DNA of 64,000 nucleotides, from positions 1,488,001 through 1,552,000 of the forward strand of contig NZ_CP159290.1 in the NCBI RefSeq assembly GCF_040448685.1, in the 5' to 3' direction. Source of the DNA: Cellulosimicrobium sp. ES-005 (GTDB lineage: Bacteria > Actinomycetota > Actinomycetes > Actinomycetales > Cellulomonadaceae). Under the pieces are notes generated by a model, which worked only from the letters and a program-made list of their open reading frames with translations, was not told the DNA's origin and searched no databases. The position numbers were made by a program, and so were the translations under genes. This document shows positions 22,882 to 33,336 of the stretch, in pieces. Position 1 is the first letter of the stretch. Each line of letters starts with the position of its first letter.

Positions 22882-23708
22882 GAGGCCGTCCTGGGTGCGT
22901 GACCCGCGGCGAGGTCGGGGTTCAGGGTGTCGGTGAGGCCCGTCTCCGGACCGGCGGTGCGGTTGTCGGTGTCCGCGGGCTCGTGCGGGTGGAGGTGCTG
23001 GTGCGTGGCGCCCGCGTGGGTCGACGACGCGCGGGGCGGGGCGCCGTCGTGCACGACGCGGCCGTGCCGCAGCACGACGGCGCGCTCGATGAGCGGGGCG
23101 AGCGCGCCGAGCTCGTGGAGGACGACGAGCACCGTGAGCCCGTCGCCGACGAGCCGCGTCATGGTCGCGGCGAACGCCTCCTGGCTGGGCTTGTCCACGC
23201 CGGCGACGGGCTCGTCGAGGACGAGGAGGTCGGGCCGGCGGACCAGGGCGCGCGCGATGAGCACGCGCTGCTGCTGGCCGCCCGACAGCTCGGCGGTGGA
23301 GTCGTCCGCGCGGTCGGCGAGCCCGACGAGGTCGAGCGCCTCGACCGTGCGCGCACGCCAGCCGCGGGGGAGCCGGAGGCGGCCGCCGCCGAGGAGCCCG
23401 GAGGCGACGACCTCGGACGCCGTGGACGGCATGCCCGACGGCGCGGCGACGCGCTGCGGCACGTAGCCCAGACGTCGCCAGGGCAGGCGAGGACCGAGCG
23501 GTGCGCCGAACAGGTCGACGGAGCCGCGGGACAGCGGGACGATCCCGACGAGCGCCCGCACGAGCGTCGACTTGCCCGACCCGTTGGCACCGAGGACCGC
23601 GACGACCTCGCCGGCGCCGACGGTCAGGTCGATCCCGCGCAGGATCTCGCTGCCGCCGAGGGTCACGTGGACGTCGCGCGCGGCGACGAGCTCTGCCGCG
23701 CCCGTCAT
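22878..23708 (-). CDS. znuC: Zinc ABC transporter ATP-binding protein ZnuC
   Basis: 276 residues from ATG 23708, overlapping the znuA stop. It has Walker A LGANGSGKST, Q-loop VPQRV, signature LSGGQQQRVLIARAL, Walker B LLVLDEPVAGVD, and switch histidine in VVLHELG. An extra C-terminal tail (residues about 225-276) is rich in histidine (THAGATHQHLHPHEP) and may bind metal, an unusual feature for this subunit. Confidence 0.94.
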   Translation of the reverse strand: MTGAAELVAARDVHVTLGGSEILRGIDLTVGAGEVVAVLGANGSGKSTLVRALVGIVPLSRGSVDLFGAPLGPRLPWRRLGYVPQRVAAPSGMPSTASEVVASGLLGGGRLRLPRGWRARTVEALDLVGLADRADDSTAELSGGQQQRVLIARALVRRPDLLVLDEPVAGVDKPSQEAFAATMTRLVGDGLTVLVVLHELGALAPLIERAVVLRHGRVVHDGAPPRASSTHAGATHQHLHPHEPADTDNRTAGPETGLTDTLNPDLAAGHAPRTAS

Positions 23709-24694
23709 GAGCAGGCGAGGCCGGAGGTGAGCGCCTCGAGGTTGGACTCCATGACCTCACGGTAGTCCGTCGCACCCTCCGCGAGGCTCTCGATCGGGTC
23801 GAGGAGGGCGGTCTGCACGCCGAGGTCGTCGGCGAGCGTCTGGGTCACCTTGGGGCTCACGAGCGTCTCGAAGAAGATCGTGGTCACGCCGTTCTCGCGG
23901 ACGATCTCGCCGACCGCGCGCAGGCGCGCGGGCGACGGCTCGGCCTCGGGGTCGATGCCCGAGACGCCCACCTGGTGCAGGTCGTAGCGCTCCGCCAGGT
24001 ACCCGAACGCCTCGTGCGACGTCACGAGCGTCGCCCCCGAGCACGGCGCGAGCGCCTCGGCGAGCTCGGTGTCGAGGTCGTCGAGGTCGGCGGTGAGAGC
24101 GGCGGCTCCGGCGGCGTAGTCGTCCGCGTGGTCGGGGTCGATCGCGGAGAGCTCGTCGGCGACGGCGTCGCCGACGGCGGCGAGGCGCGTCGGGTCGAGC
24201 CAGAAGTGCGGGTCGGTCGCGCCGTGGTCGTGGCCGTCGCCGGACTCGTCCGTGTGCTCGGCGTGCTCCTCCGCGGTCTCGTCGGCGTGCTCGCCCTCGC
24301 CGCCGGGGTGCTCCTCGAGCCCCGCCGACTCGGCGGCGTCGACGACGTGCTCCGGGGCGCGCTGCTCGATCCCCTCGTCGACGGCGGGCTGGAAGCCGGA
24401 GAGGTAGACGACGAGGTCGGCGTCGCCGATCGCACGCACCTGGGCGGGCGCGAGCTCGAGGTCGTGCGGCTCGGCCGCGGGCGGGGTGAGGTTGGAGACG
24501 TCGACGTGCTCGCCGCCGATCTGCTCGACGACGTACTGGAGCGGGTAGAACGACGCGAGCACCTGGAGGCGCCCGTCGTCGCTGCCGCCGGCGCCGGGGG
24601 AGTCGCCGGGGGAGCACGCCGCGACGAGCGCGGCCGTGGCGAGGGCGGCGGTGGTGGCGAGGGCGCGACGGCGCCGAGCGGGGGAGCGGTGCAT
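23705..24694 (-). CDS. znuA: Zinc-binding lipoprotein ZnuA (ABC substrate-binding protein)
   Basis: 329 residues from the ATG at 24694, seven bases after GACACT, consistent with a leaderless transcript; GTG 24700 is the alternative. It carries a twin-basic N-terminus, a hydrophobic core and the lipobox LVAAC. It is a cluster A-I (TroA-like) protein: EPHDLELAPAQVRAI gives one metal His, DPHFWLDPTRL and SHEAFGYLAERY others. The loop around residues 128-160 is rich in His, Asp and Glu (EHADETAEEHAEH, DGHDHG), typical of zinc-specific binders. It captures Zn2+ outside the membrane for ZnuBC. Confidence 0.94.
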   Translation of the reverse strand: MHRSPARRRRALATTAALATAALVAACSPGDSPGAGGSDDGRLQVLASFYPLQYVVEQIGGEHVDVSNLTPPAAEPHDLELAPAQVRAIGDADLVVYLSGFQPAVDEGIEQRAPEHVVDAAESAGLEEHPGGEGEHADETAEEHAEHTDESGDGHDHGATDPHFWLDPTRLAAVGDAVADELSAIDPDHADDYAAGAAALTADLDDLDTELAEALAPCSGATLVTSHEAFGYLAERYDLHQVGVSGIDPEAEPSPARLRAVGEIVRENGVTTIFFETLVSPKVTQTLADDLGVQTALLDPIESLAEGATDYREVMESNLEALTSGLACS

Positions 24695-24715
24695 GACCAC
24701 CAGTGTCCGCCTTCT

Positions 24716-24730
24716 TGAGAATGAATGTCA
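24716..24730 (-). promoter_or_regulatory. Zur box overlapping the znuA -35 element
   Basis: TGAGAATGAATGTCA (plus-strand reading) fits the Zur-type palindrome TGAnAATGATTnTCA with one mismatch. On the minus strand TTGACA at 24731-24726 is a consensus -35, with GACACT 18 bases on as -10, so bound Zur would block RNA polymerase. Confidence 0.8.
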
Positions 24731-24764
24731 AAACCGATCCCGGTGAGGCCGGTCACGGGCCGGG

Positions 24765-24770
24765 TACGCT
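24765..24770 (+). promoter_or_regulatory. Putative -10 element (TACGCT) of glyS
   Basis: TACGCT would start transcription near 24777, leaving an 80-base leader with a GGCGCCC/GGGCGCC hairpin before glyS. No T-box features are seen. Confidence 0.4.
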
Positions 24771-24856
24771 GGTCGGTCGGCGCCCGTGCGGGCGCCGCCC
24801 ACCCGTCCAGCCCCCACGAGCCACGTGCGGGGCCGTGAGCACCAGGAGTGATGTCC

Positions 24857-26254
24857 GTGGCCGCAGCGCCCTCACCCACCGCCCGTCTCGACGCCGTCGT
24901 CTCCCTCGCCAAGCGGCGTGGGTTCGTCTTCCCCTCGGGCGAGATCTACGGCGGTACCCGCTCCGCCTGGGACTACGGGCCGCTCGGCACCGAGCTCAAG
25001 GAGAACATCAAGAAGCAGTGGTGGCGCGCCATGGTCACCAGCCGCGACGACGTCGTCGGCCTCGACTCGTCCGTCATCCTCCCGCGCCAGGTGTGGGTGG
25101 CCTCGGGCCACGTCGGCGTCTTCACCGACCCGCTCACGGAGTGCCTGCACTGCCACAAGCGGTTCCGTGAGGACCAGATGATCGAGGAGTTCGAGGAGAA
25201 GAAGGGCCGCGCGCCCGAGGGCGGCCTCGCCGAGATCGTGTGCCCCAACTGCGGCACGCGCGGCCAGTGGACCGAGCCGCGCGACTTCAACATGATGCTC
25301 AAGACCTACCTCGGCCCCGTCGAGGACGAGTCCGGTCTGCACTACCTGCGTCCCGAGACGGCGCAGGGCATCTTCGTGAACTTCGCCAACGTCATGGGCG
25401 CGAGCCGCAAGAAGCCCCCGTTCGGCATCGGCCAGATCGGCAAGTCGTTCCGCAACGAGATCACGCCGGGAAACTTCATCTTCCGCACGCGCGAGTTCGA
25501 GCAGATGGAGATGGAGTTCTTCGTCGAGCCCGGCACGGACGCCGAGTGGCACCAGTACTGGATCGACACGCGCACCGACTGGTACGTCGACCTCGGCATC
25601 GCGCGCGACAACCTGCGCCTGTACGAGCACCCGCAGGAGAAGCTCTCGCACTACTCGACCCGCACGGTCGACATCGAGTACCGGTTCGGCTTCTCCGGCT
25701 CGGAGTGGGGCGAGCTCGAGGGCATCGCGAACCGCACGGACTTCGACCTCAAGACCCACGCCGAGCACTCGGGCAAGGACCTGTCGTACTTCGACCAGAC
25801 GAAGAACGAGCGCTGGGTCCCCTACGTCATCGAGCCGGCGGCGGGTCTCACCCGCTCGCTCATGGCGTTCCTCGTCGAGGCGTACACCGAGGACGAGGCG
25901 CCGAACGCGAAGGGCGGCGTGGACACGCGCACCGTCCTGCGCCTCGACCACCGCCTCGCGCCGGTCAAGGCCGCCGTGCTCCCGCTGAGCCGCAACGAGC
26001 AGCTCTCGCCCAAGGCGAAGGATCTCGCGACGGAGCTCCGCAAGTACTGGAACGTCGACTTCGACGACGCCGGCGCCATCGGCCGCCGGTACCGCCGTCA
26101 GGACGAGATCGGCACGCCGTTCTGCATCACCGTCGACTTCGACACGCTCGACGACCAGGCCGTGACGATCCGGCACCGCGACTCGATGGCCCAGGAGCGC
26201 GTGGCGCTCGACAAGGTCACCGAGTACCTCGCCGGGCACCTGCTCGGCGCCTGA
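24857..26254 (+). CDS. glyS: Glycyl-tRNA synthetase (class II, dimeric type)
   Basis: 465 residues from GTG 24857, because AGGAG (24844-24848) is eight bases away; ATG 24851 is too close to it. Class II motifs are present: the entry [20 protein letters not shown], motif 2 [20 protein letters not shown], and motif 3 in [14 protein letters not shown] zinc-ribbon insertion has CLHC (residues about 97-100) and CPNC (about 130-133). The C-terminal anticodon-binding domain begins near 355. It charges tRNA-Gly. Confidence 0.98.
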   Translation: MAAAPSPTARLDAVVSLAKRRGFVFPSGEIYGGTRSAWDYGPLGTELKENIKKQWWRAMVTSRDDVVGLDSSVILPRQVWVASGHVGVFTDPLTECLHCHKRFREDQMIEEFEEKKGRAPEGGLAEIVCPNCGTRGQWTEPRDFNMMLKTYLGPVEDESGLHYLRPETAQGIFVNFANVMGASRKKPPFGIGQIGKSFRNEITPGNFIFRTREFEQMEMEFFVEPGTDAEWHQYWIDTRTDWYVDLGIARDNLRLYEHPQEKLSHYSTRTVDIEYRFGFSGSEWGELEGIANRTDFDLKTHAEHSGKDLSYFDQTKNERWVPYVIEPAAGLTRSLMAFLVEAYTEDEAPNAKGGVDTRTVLRLDHRLAPVKAAVLPLSRNEQLSPKAKDLATELRKYWNVDFDDAGAIGRRYRRQDEIGTPFCITVDFDTLDDQAVTIRHRDSMAQERVALDKVTEYLAGHLLGA

Positions 26255-26297
26255 CCGTCCGACCGGCCGCGCGGGGAGTCCGCGCGCCGGGCACGCA

Positions 26298-26329
26298 GGA
26301 GGGGCGGGACCTTGCGGTCCCGCCCCTCC
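26298..26329 (+). terminator. glyS terminator (probably bidirectional)
   Basis: Perfect 13-bp stem GGAGGGGCGGGAC / GTCCCGCCCCTCC with a six-base loop, 44 bases after glyS and 41 bases from the end of the convergent small membrane gene. Confidence 0.85.
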
Positions 26330-26369
26330 GTCGCGTCGTCCGGGACGCGTCGCCCCCTGCGGCCTCGCG

Positions 26370-26528
26370 CTAGCGGGCCGCCCCCTTCGCCCGGTTGAGC
26401 AGGCCGACCACGAGGCTCACGACCAGCACGATGATGCCGATCCAGATGAGGATCCATGCGGCCTTGATAGCGACACCGAGGATGAGCAGCACGGCGCCGA
26501 CGATGACCAGGATGAGCCAGAGAGGCAT
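26370..26528 (-). CDS. Small two-helix membrane protein
   Basis: 52 residues from ATG 26528 with an AAAGGGA ribosome-binding site. Nearly the whole protein is two hydrophobic helices (PLWLILVIVGAVLLILGVA and AAWILIWIGIIVLVVSLVV) ending in a basic NRAKGAAR tail. Such proteins are common in actinobacteria and often carried by small stress-induced genes; no function is assigned. Confidence 0.75.
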   Translation of the reverse strand: MPLWLILVIVGAVLLILGVAIKAAWILIWIGIIVLVVSLVVGLLNRAKGAAR

Positions 26529-26639
26529 GTCGTCCCTTTCGTCCGGGTCCGGCCTGGATCGCCGGACCTTCCCACCGTCACACGGGTCGCGACCACTCGC
26601 GCGTTCAGAGACCCTCGCGGGGGAGCGTCGACCGGATGG

Positions 26640-26645
26640 GACAAT
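26640..26645 (+). promoter_or_regulatory. Putative -10 element (GACAAT) of dusB
   Basis: GACAAT ends seven bases before GTG 26653; same hexamer and geometry as upstream of recO. Confidence 0.35.
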
Positions 26646-26652
26646 GGAGCGC

Positions 26653-27891
26653 GTGACTGCTCCCGCCCCCGCACTCAGCACCACGCCCGACACGGTCGCC
26701 GGCACTGCTCCCGCCGGTGCCGGGCGGCTGCTCGCACCCCTGCGGATCGGTCCGATCGTCGTCGACACCCCGGTTGTGCTCGCCCCGATGGCGGGCGTCA
26801 CGAACCGCGCCTTCCGCACGCTGTGCCGCGAGGCCGGCGCGAGCGGCGGCGACGACCCCGGTCTCTACGTGGCCGAGATGGTGACGAGCCGTGCGCTCGT
26901 CGAGCGCAACACCGAGGCGCTGCGCATCGTGACGTTCGGTGCGGACGAGACGCCGCGCTCCGCGCAGGTGTACGGCGTCGACCCGGCGACCGTGCGCGAG
27001 GCGGTGCGCATCATCGTCGCCGAGGACCGCGCCGACCACGTCGACCTCAACTTCGGCTGCCCCGTGCCCAAGGTGACGCGCAAGGGCGGGGGAGCGGCCC
27101 TGCCCTGGAAGCGGGACCTGTTCACGGCGATCGTGCGAGGCGCCGTCGAGGCGGCGCGCCCCTACGGCGTGCCGGTGACCGTGAAGATGCGCAAGGGCAT
27201 CGACGACGACCACCTCACCTACCTCGAGGCCGGCCGGATCGCCGAGGGCCTGGGCGTCGCGGCCGTCGCGCTGCACGCCCGCACCGCCGCCGAGCACTAC
27301 TCCGGCACCGCGGACTGGACCGCGATCGCCCGCCTCAAGGAGGCCGTGACGAGCGTGCCGGTGCTCGGCAACGGCGACATCTGGTCCGCCGAGGACGCGG
27401 TCCGCATGGTGCAGGAGACGGGCTGCGACGGGGTCGTCGTCGGCCGCGGCTGCCAGGGTCGTCCCTGGCTGTTCGCCGACCTCGCCGCCGCGTTCGCGGG
27501 CCGTCCCGAGCGCGTGCGCCCCGGGCTGCGCGAGGTGGCCGACACGATCTACCGTCACGGCGAGCTCATGATCGACTACTTCGACGGCGACGAGGGCAAG
27601 GGCATGCGCGACCTGCGCAAGCACATGGCCTGGTATCTCAAGGGCTACGCCGTGGGCGGCGACGCGCGCCGCGCGCTCGCGATGGTCTCGACGCTCGCCG
27701 AGCTGCGCGCTCTCCTCGACGACCTCGACCAGGACGCGCCCTACCCCGGCGAGGCCGCCGAGGGGCAGCGCGGTCGCGCCGGGTCGCCCAAGACGCCGCA
27801 CCTGCCCTACGGCTGGCTCGACTCGCGCGAGCTCGACGCGGAGCACGAGGAGCGCCTGCGCGAGGCCGAGCTGAGCGTCTCCGGCGGCTGA
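26653..27891 (+). CDS. dusB: tRNA-dihydrouridine synthase (DusB family)
   Basis: 412 residues from GTG 26653 (an ATG at 26644 is in frame). The FMN TIM barrel has VVLAPMAGVTNRAFR, the catalytic cysteine in NFGCPVPKVTRKGGG (residue 136), and GNGDIWSAEDAVRM with VVVGRGCQGRPWLF as flavin phosphate sites. A helical tRNA-binding C-terminal domain follows. It reduces specific uridines in the tRNA D-loop with NADPH. The length is larger than E. coli DusB but normal for actinobacteria. Confidence 0.95.
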   Translation: MTAPAPALSTTPDTVAGTAPAGAGRLLAPLRIGPIVVDTPVVLAPMAGVTNRAFRTLCREAGASGGDDPGLYVAEMVTSRALVERNTEALRIVTFGADETPRSAQVYGVDPATVREAVRIIVAEDRADHVDLNFGCPVPKVTRKGGGAALPWKRDLFTAIVRGAVEAARPYGVPVTVKMRKGIDDDHLTYLEAGRIAEGLGVAAVALHARTAAEHYSGTADWTAIARLKEAVTSVPVLGNGDIWSAEDAVRMVQETGCDGVVVGRGCQGRPWLFADLAAAFAGRPERVRPGLREVADTIYRHGELMIDYFDGDEGKGMRDLRKHMAWYLKGYAVGGDARRALAMVSTLAELRALLDDLDQDAPYPGEAAEGQRGRAGSPKTPHLPYGWLDSRELDAEHEERLREAELSVSGG

Positions 27892-27924
27892 CGCCGGTCG
27901 GGCGACGCGAACGAGGGGACCACG

Positions 27925-28596
27925 GTGCGGTTCGAGGGGCGGCCGTCGTGGCGACTGTCGGTGTCGGACGACGGAGACCTCGGCCTGCTGCTCTGGGTCC
28001 GCGACGCGCTCGCGCTCGCCGTCTCGGCCGACGACGCGCCGCCGCGCAGCGAGCCGGGACCGCCCGACCGGTCGGCACTGGTTCCCGCGGACGAGCGCGA
28101 CGCCGCGGCGTCGCGGTGGATCGCCTGGTGGCGCGCCGCCCTCGCGTTCGAGGCCGTCGGCCGGACGCAGGAGCCGCCGGCGGGGGAGGACGCGTTCCTC
28201 GGCTGGGTCCGCGCGCGGTCCGTGGCGCGGGACGCCGTCGGTTCACCGCCCGCGTTCGCGGCGCTGGACGACGTGCCCGCGCTGCGTGACGCCGTCGCGC
28301 ACCTGTTCCCCGAGGCGCACCGCGCCCTCGCGGCGCGCGAGGCGGACCGCGCCAGGGCGCTGCACCGACGAACGGCGGCGGACGACCGTCGAGCGCTCGC
28401 TGCGGACGTGGCCCGCACGCACGGCGTCGGGATCGGTGAGGTGCGCGGCGCCGTGCTCCTGGTCCCGGTCGCCGGACCATGGTGGCGCGTCGCCGCCCCG
28501 GGGGCGGTCGTGTGCTCCGCGTCCGCCTACGTCGACGACGCGGCGTTCGCGGCCGAGGTGGTCCGTGTCGCGTTCGAGTCCGGGCTGCGGGCATGA
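27925..28596 (+). CDS. Hypothetical actinobacterial protein
   Basis: 223 residues from GTG 27925 with GAGGGG seven bases upstream, 33 bases after dusB and probably cotranscribed. It is Ala/Arg/Asp-rich with two Trp-rich patches (SRWIAWWRAALAF; AGPWWRVAAPG), no membrane helix and no known motif. Codon use is like that of its neighbours. I do not recognise it. Confidence 0.6.
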   Translation: MRFEGRPSWRLSVSDDGDLGLLLWVRDALALAVSADDAPPRSEPGPPDRSALVPADERDAAASRWIAWWRAALAFEAVGRTQEPPAGEDAFLGWVRARSVARDAVGSPPAFAALDDVPALRDAVAHLFPEAHRALAAREADRARALHRRTAADDRRALAADVARTHGVGIGEVRGAVLLVPVAGPWWRVAAPGAVVCSASAYVDDAAFAAEVVRVAFESGLRA

Positions 28597-28598
28597 GG

Positions 28599-28628
28599 AC
28601 GGCCGGGGCCCTCGCGGACCCCGGCCGT
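28599..28628 (+). terminator. Bidirectional terminator between convergent genes
   Basis: 10-bp perfect stem ACGGCCGGGG / CCCCGGCCGT with a 10-base loop, directly after the plus-strand stop and 15 bases before the end of the minus-strand glucosidase gene. Confidence 0.8.
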
Positions 28629-28643
28629 GCTCGGCTCAGCCGC

Positions 28644-30467
<1,824 letters not shown>

Positions 30468-30557
30468 CGAGCTGTCGGTCCTCACGTGCGTGGTGTCGGG
30501 GTTCTCGGGGGGATTCGCTCGGCAGGCGGAGCGGGGGTGACGCGACCCGCTGTCGAG

Positions 30558-30571
30558 TGTAAGCGCTTGCG
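30558..30571 (-). promoter_or_regulatory. LacI-type operator upstream of the alpha-glucosidase
   Basis: TGTAAGCGCTTGCG fits the LacI-family consensus TGnAAnCGnTTnCA at all but the last position. On the minus strand TACACT, a good -10, overlaps its end, about 90 bases before the glucosidase start. It is the obvious target for the LacI-type regulator encoded next door. Confidence 0.75.
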
Positions 30572-30650
30572 GTGACGAGTCGCGGCGTGCGGCCCGGGCC
30601 GGCGTCGCGACGTCCGTCGGCGCCGGGCGTGCAGCCGCGGCGCGTCGCCG

Positions 30651-31688
30651 TCAGGCGGTGGGCGAGCCCGTCGTCGGGGCGGCGCCCGTGGAGTCGCGGA
30701 CGATGAGCTCGGGCTGGAACAGCAGCTCGGACCGCGGCGCCCGCTCGCCCGCGATCTCGGTGAGCAGCGCGCTCACCGCGGCGTGCGCCATCGCGTTCAC
30801 GGGCTGGCGCACCGTGGTCAGGGGCGGGTCGGTGAAGGCGATGAGCGGCGAGTCGTCGTAGCCCACGACCGAGACGTCCTGGGGCACGCGCAGGCCGCGC
30901 GAGCGGGCCGCGCGGATCGCGCCGAGGGCCATGAGGTCGGAGCCGCAGACGATCGCGGTGTGGCCGGAGTCGATGAGCTCCCCGGCGGCCGCCTGGCCGC
31001 CCTCGACGGTGTAGAGCGTGACGACGACGTGCTGCGCCGCCTCGGACTCGTCGGCCACGAGGCCGTGGCGCACGAGCGAGTCGGCGAAGCTCGCGAGCTT
31101 GCGCTGGGCCGGGACGAAGCGGTCGGGCCCGATCGCGAGCCCGACGCTGCGGTGCCCGAGCGAGACTAGGTGGCGCACCGACAGCTCGACGCTCGCGACG
31201 TCGTCGGGCGAGACGAACGGCGCGTCGATGCCCTCGGCGAACCCGTTGACCAGCACGATCGGGATGCCCCGGCTGCGCAGCCGCTCGTAGCGCTCGTGGC
31301 TCGCCTGGGTGTCGGCGTGCAGGCCGGAGACGAAGACGATGCCGTCGACCGCGTGGTCCATGAGCATGTCGACGTAGTCGTCCTCGGTGGTCCCGCCGGG
31401 CGACTGCGTGCACAGGAGCGGGGTGTACCCGTGCTCCGACAGCAGCGACTCGATGGTCTGGGCGAACGCGGGGAAGACGGGGTTCGTCAGCTCGGGGACG
31501 ACGAGGCCGACGAGGCCGGCCGAGCGGGTGCGCAGCGTCGAGGGGCGTTCGTAGCCCAGCACGTCGAGCGCGGCGAGGACCGCCTGGCGGGTCTCGCTCG
31601 CGACGCCGGGCTTCCCGTTGAGGACGCGCGAGACCGTCGCGGTGGAGACGCCGGCCTGGGCGGCGAGATCGCTGAGACGGGTGCGCAC
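30651..31688 (-). CDS. LacI family maltose-type transcriptional regulator
   Basis: 345 residues from GTG 31688, which lies seven bases after TACGCT and gives the standard LacI N-terminus (VRTRLSDLAAQAGVSTATVS-RVLNGKPGVA); longer readings begin in noncoding DNA. It has a helix-turn-helix plus hinge at residues 1-60, then a periplasmic-binding-protein-like effector domain (GLVGLVVPELTNPVFPAFAQ; VSVVGYDDSPLIAFTDPPLT; RQPVNAMAHAAV). It lies between the glucosidase and the divergent malE, with operators on both sides, so it very likely represses both units and responds to maltose or a maltodextrin. Confidence 0.92.
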   Translation of the reverse strand: MRTRLSDLAAQAGVSTATVSRVLNGKPGVASETRQAVLAALDVLGYERPSTLRTRSAGLVGLVVPELTNPVFPAFAQTIESLLSEHGYTPLLCTQSPGGTTEDDYVDMLMDHAVDGIVFVSGLHADTQASHERYERLRSRGIPIVLVNGFAEGIDAPFVSPDDVASVELSVRHLVSLGHRSVGLAIGPDRFVPAQRKLASFADSLVRHGLVADESEAAQHVVVTLYTVEGGQAAAGELIDSGHTAIVCGSDLMALGAIRAARSRGLRVPQDVSVVGYDDSPLIAFTDPPLTTVRQPVNAMAHAAVSALLTEIAGERAPRSELLFQPELIVRDSTGAAPTTGSPTA

Positions 31689-31695
31689 ATGGGGA

Positions 31696-31701
31696 AGCGT
31701 A
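31696..31701 (-). promoter_or_regulatory. Putative -10 element of the lacI-type gene
   Basis: TACGCT on the minus strand ends seven bases before GTG 31688, giving a leaderless transcript. Confidence 0.5.
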
Positions 31702-31814
31702 GGGGACACCGGACCTCCTCGTCCTGGTCGTCCGGTCGGTGGGCCGCGAGCCTCCGTGCGGAGGCGCGCCGACCCGTCGGCCGGGGGAGGCGGGGCGGAC
31801 GCCGGACGGCGCCC

Positions 31815-31877
31815 TGTAAAGCGTTCCATGAAAGTTACCGCAACGACTTGCATCGGTGCCACCTCGCGCTCTACCGT
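31815..31877 (+). promoter_or_regulatory. malE promoter with two LacI-type operator-like sites
   Basis: TGTAAAGCGTTCCA (31815-31828) and, on the other strand, TGCAAGTCGTTGCG (31839-31852) both fit the symmetric TGnAAnnnnTTnC form shared with the site at 30558. Their centres are 24 bp apart. The second overlaps a possible -35 TTGCAT (31848-31853), with TACCGT (31872-31877) as -10 after an 18-base spacer. A repressor here would block malE transcription; the paired sites could bind two dimers on one DNA face. Confidence 0.6.
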
Positions 31878-31954
31878 CGTCGCATCAGGGCCACGGTCGG
31901 TGCGAAACCGACGTCGGCCGCCACCGCACTGCAACATGCTGGGAGTGACCACTG

Positions 31955-33187
31955 ATGCGACGGAGCATCCTTCTTGCCGCCGCGCTGACCACGACGTTGG
32001 CGCTGGCCGCCTGCTCGTCCGGCGGCTCGGGAGACGAGAGCACCGACGAGCCGAGCGCCGAGGACACCTCCGCCGGCGGCACGCTCACCGTCTGGGTCGA
32101 CGAGACCCGCCAGGACGCCGTGACCGCGGCGGCCGAGTCGTTCGAGGCCGAGACGGGGACGACCGTCGAGGTCGTCCTCAAGAACTTCGAGGACATCCGA
32201 GCGGACTTCCTCGCGCAGGTCCCGACCGGCGAGGGTCCCGACATCACGGTCGGCGCGCACGACTGGCTCGGCGAGCTCACGACGAACGGCGTCGTGGCGC
32301 CGCTCGAGCTCGGCGACAAGGCGGCCGACTTCGAGGACGTCTCGATCGAGGCGTTCACGCAGGACGGCCAGGTCTACGGCCTGCCCTACGCGATCGAGAA
32401 CATCGCCCTGATCCGCAACACCGCTCTCGCGCCGACCGCTCCGGCGACGTGGGACGAGGCCGTCGCCGCCGGCCAGGCCGCGGGGACGCAGTTCCCGATC
32501 CTGGTCCAGTCGGACGGCGACAAGGGTGACCCGTACACCCACTACCCGTTCCAGACGTCGTTCGGTGCCCCGGTCTTCACGCAGAACGAGGACGGCAGCT
32601 ACACGTCCGAGCTCGCGATGGGCGGCCCCGAGGGCCAGGCGTACGCGCAGTGGCTCGGCGCCCAGGGCGCCGCGGGCGTGCTCAGCCAGGACACCACGTA
32701 CGACATCGCGGTCGAGGCGTTCAAGAACGGCCAGTCCCCGTTCATCGTCGGCGGCCCGTGGATGATCGACTCGTTCGAGGGCATGGACCTGTCGATCGAC
32801 CCGATCCCGACCGCCGGCGGCCAGCCCGCCCAGCCGTTCGTCGGGGTGCAGGGCTTCTACCTCAGCGCCGAGAGCAAGAACGCGATCGTCGCGAACGACT
32901 TCCTCGTGAACTTCCTGTCCACGGAGGAGGCGCAGCTCGCCCTCTACCAGGCAGGCAACCGTCCGCCGGCGCTGACGGTCGCGGCCGACTCCGCCTCGGC
33001 GGGCGACCCGATCGTCGCGGGCTTCCGGGCCGTCGGTGCCGAGGCCGTGCCGATGCCCTCGATCCCCGAGATGGCGTCCGTCTGGAGCTTCTGGGGCGTC
33101 ACGGAGGCCGCGATCGTCAGCGGTGCCGACCCCGTCCCGACGTGGGACAAGATGATCGCCGACATCCAGGGCGCGATCGACTCCTGA
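31955..33187 (+). CDS. malE: Maltose/maltodextrin-binding lipoprotein (ABC transporter)
   Basis: 410 residues from ATG 31955 with GGGAG 10 bases upstream. The signal peptide MRRSILLAAALTTTLALAAC ends in a lipobox cysteine at 20, followed by a Ser/Gly/Glu linker. It is a cluster D (MalE-like) binding fold: GTLTVWVDETRQDAVTAAAE at the start, GPDITVGAHDWLGEL, YGLPYAIENIALI and SPFIVGGPWMIDSF are characteristic. It captures maltodextrins outside the membrane. A strong intercistronic hairpin follows, which could favour its expression over the permeases. Confidence 0.93.
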   Translation: MRRSILLAAALTTTLALAACSSGGSGDESTDEPSAEDTSAGGTLTVWVDETRQDAVTAAAESFEAETGTTVEVVLKNFEDIRADFLAQVPTGEGPDITVGAHDWLGELTTNGVVAPLELGDKAADFEDVSIEAFTQDGQVYGLPYAIENIALIRNTALAPTAPATWDEAVAAGQAAGTQFPILVQSDGDKGDPYTHYPFQTSFGAPVFTQNEDGSYTSELAMGGPEGQAYAQWLGAQGAAGVLSQDTTYDIAVEAFKNGQSPFIVGGPWMIDSFEGMDLSIDPIPTAGGQPAQPFVGVQGFYLSAESKNAIVANDFLVNFLSTEEAQLALYQAGNRPPALTVAADSASAGDPIVAGFRAVGAEAVPMPSIPEMASVWSFWGVTEAAIVSGADPVPTWDKMIADIQGAIDS

Positions 33188-33203
33188 CCCGGCTCGGACC
33201 GGA

Positions 33204-33247
33204 ACGCCGTCGCGGTGCGCAGGGTCACCTGCGCGCCGCGACGGCGT
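33204..33247 (+). terminator. Intercistronic hairpin between malE and malF
   Basis: Outer arms ACGCCGTCGCGG (33204-33215) and CCGCGACGGCGT (33236-33247) pair perfectly, and TGCGCAGG / CCTGCGCG continues the stem around a GTCA loop. No U-tract. It lies 17 bases after malE, where other sugar operons have stem-loops that stabilise the upstream message or partly terminate transcription. Confidence 0.65.
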
Positions 33248-33336
33248 CACCGCCGGTCCGGCACCGGCCGCGACGCGGCACGACGACACTCGGGACGACG
33301 CGGGACGAATCGCGTCACGACCTCGGAGGCACCAGG

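Noticed and set aside
24771-24856. T-box riboswitch in front of glyS
   Set aside because: The 80-base leader holds one GC hairpin but no T-box sequence, specifier loop or antiterminator. Glycine T-boxes are not usual in this phylum.
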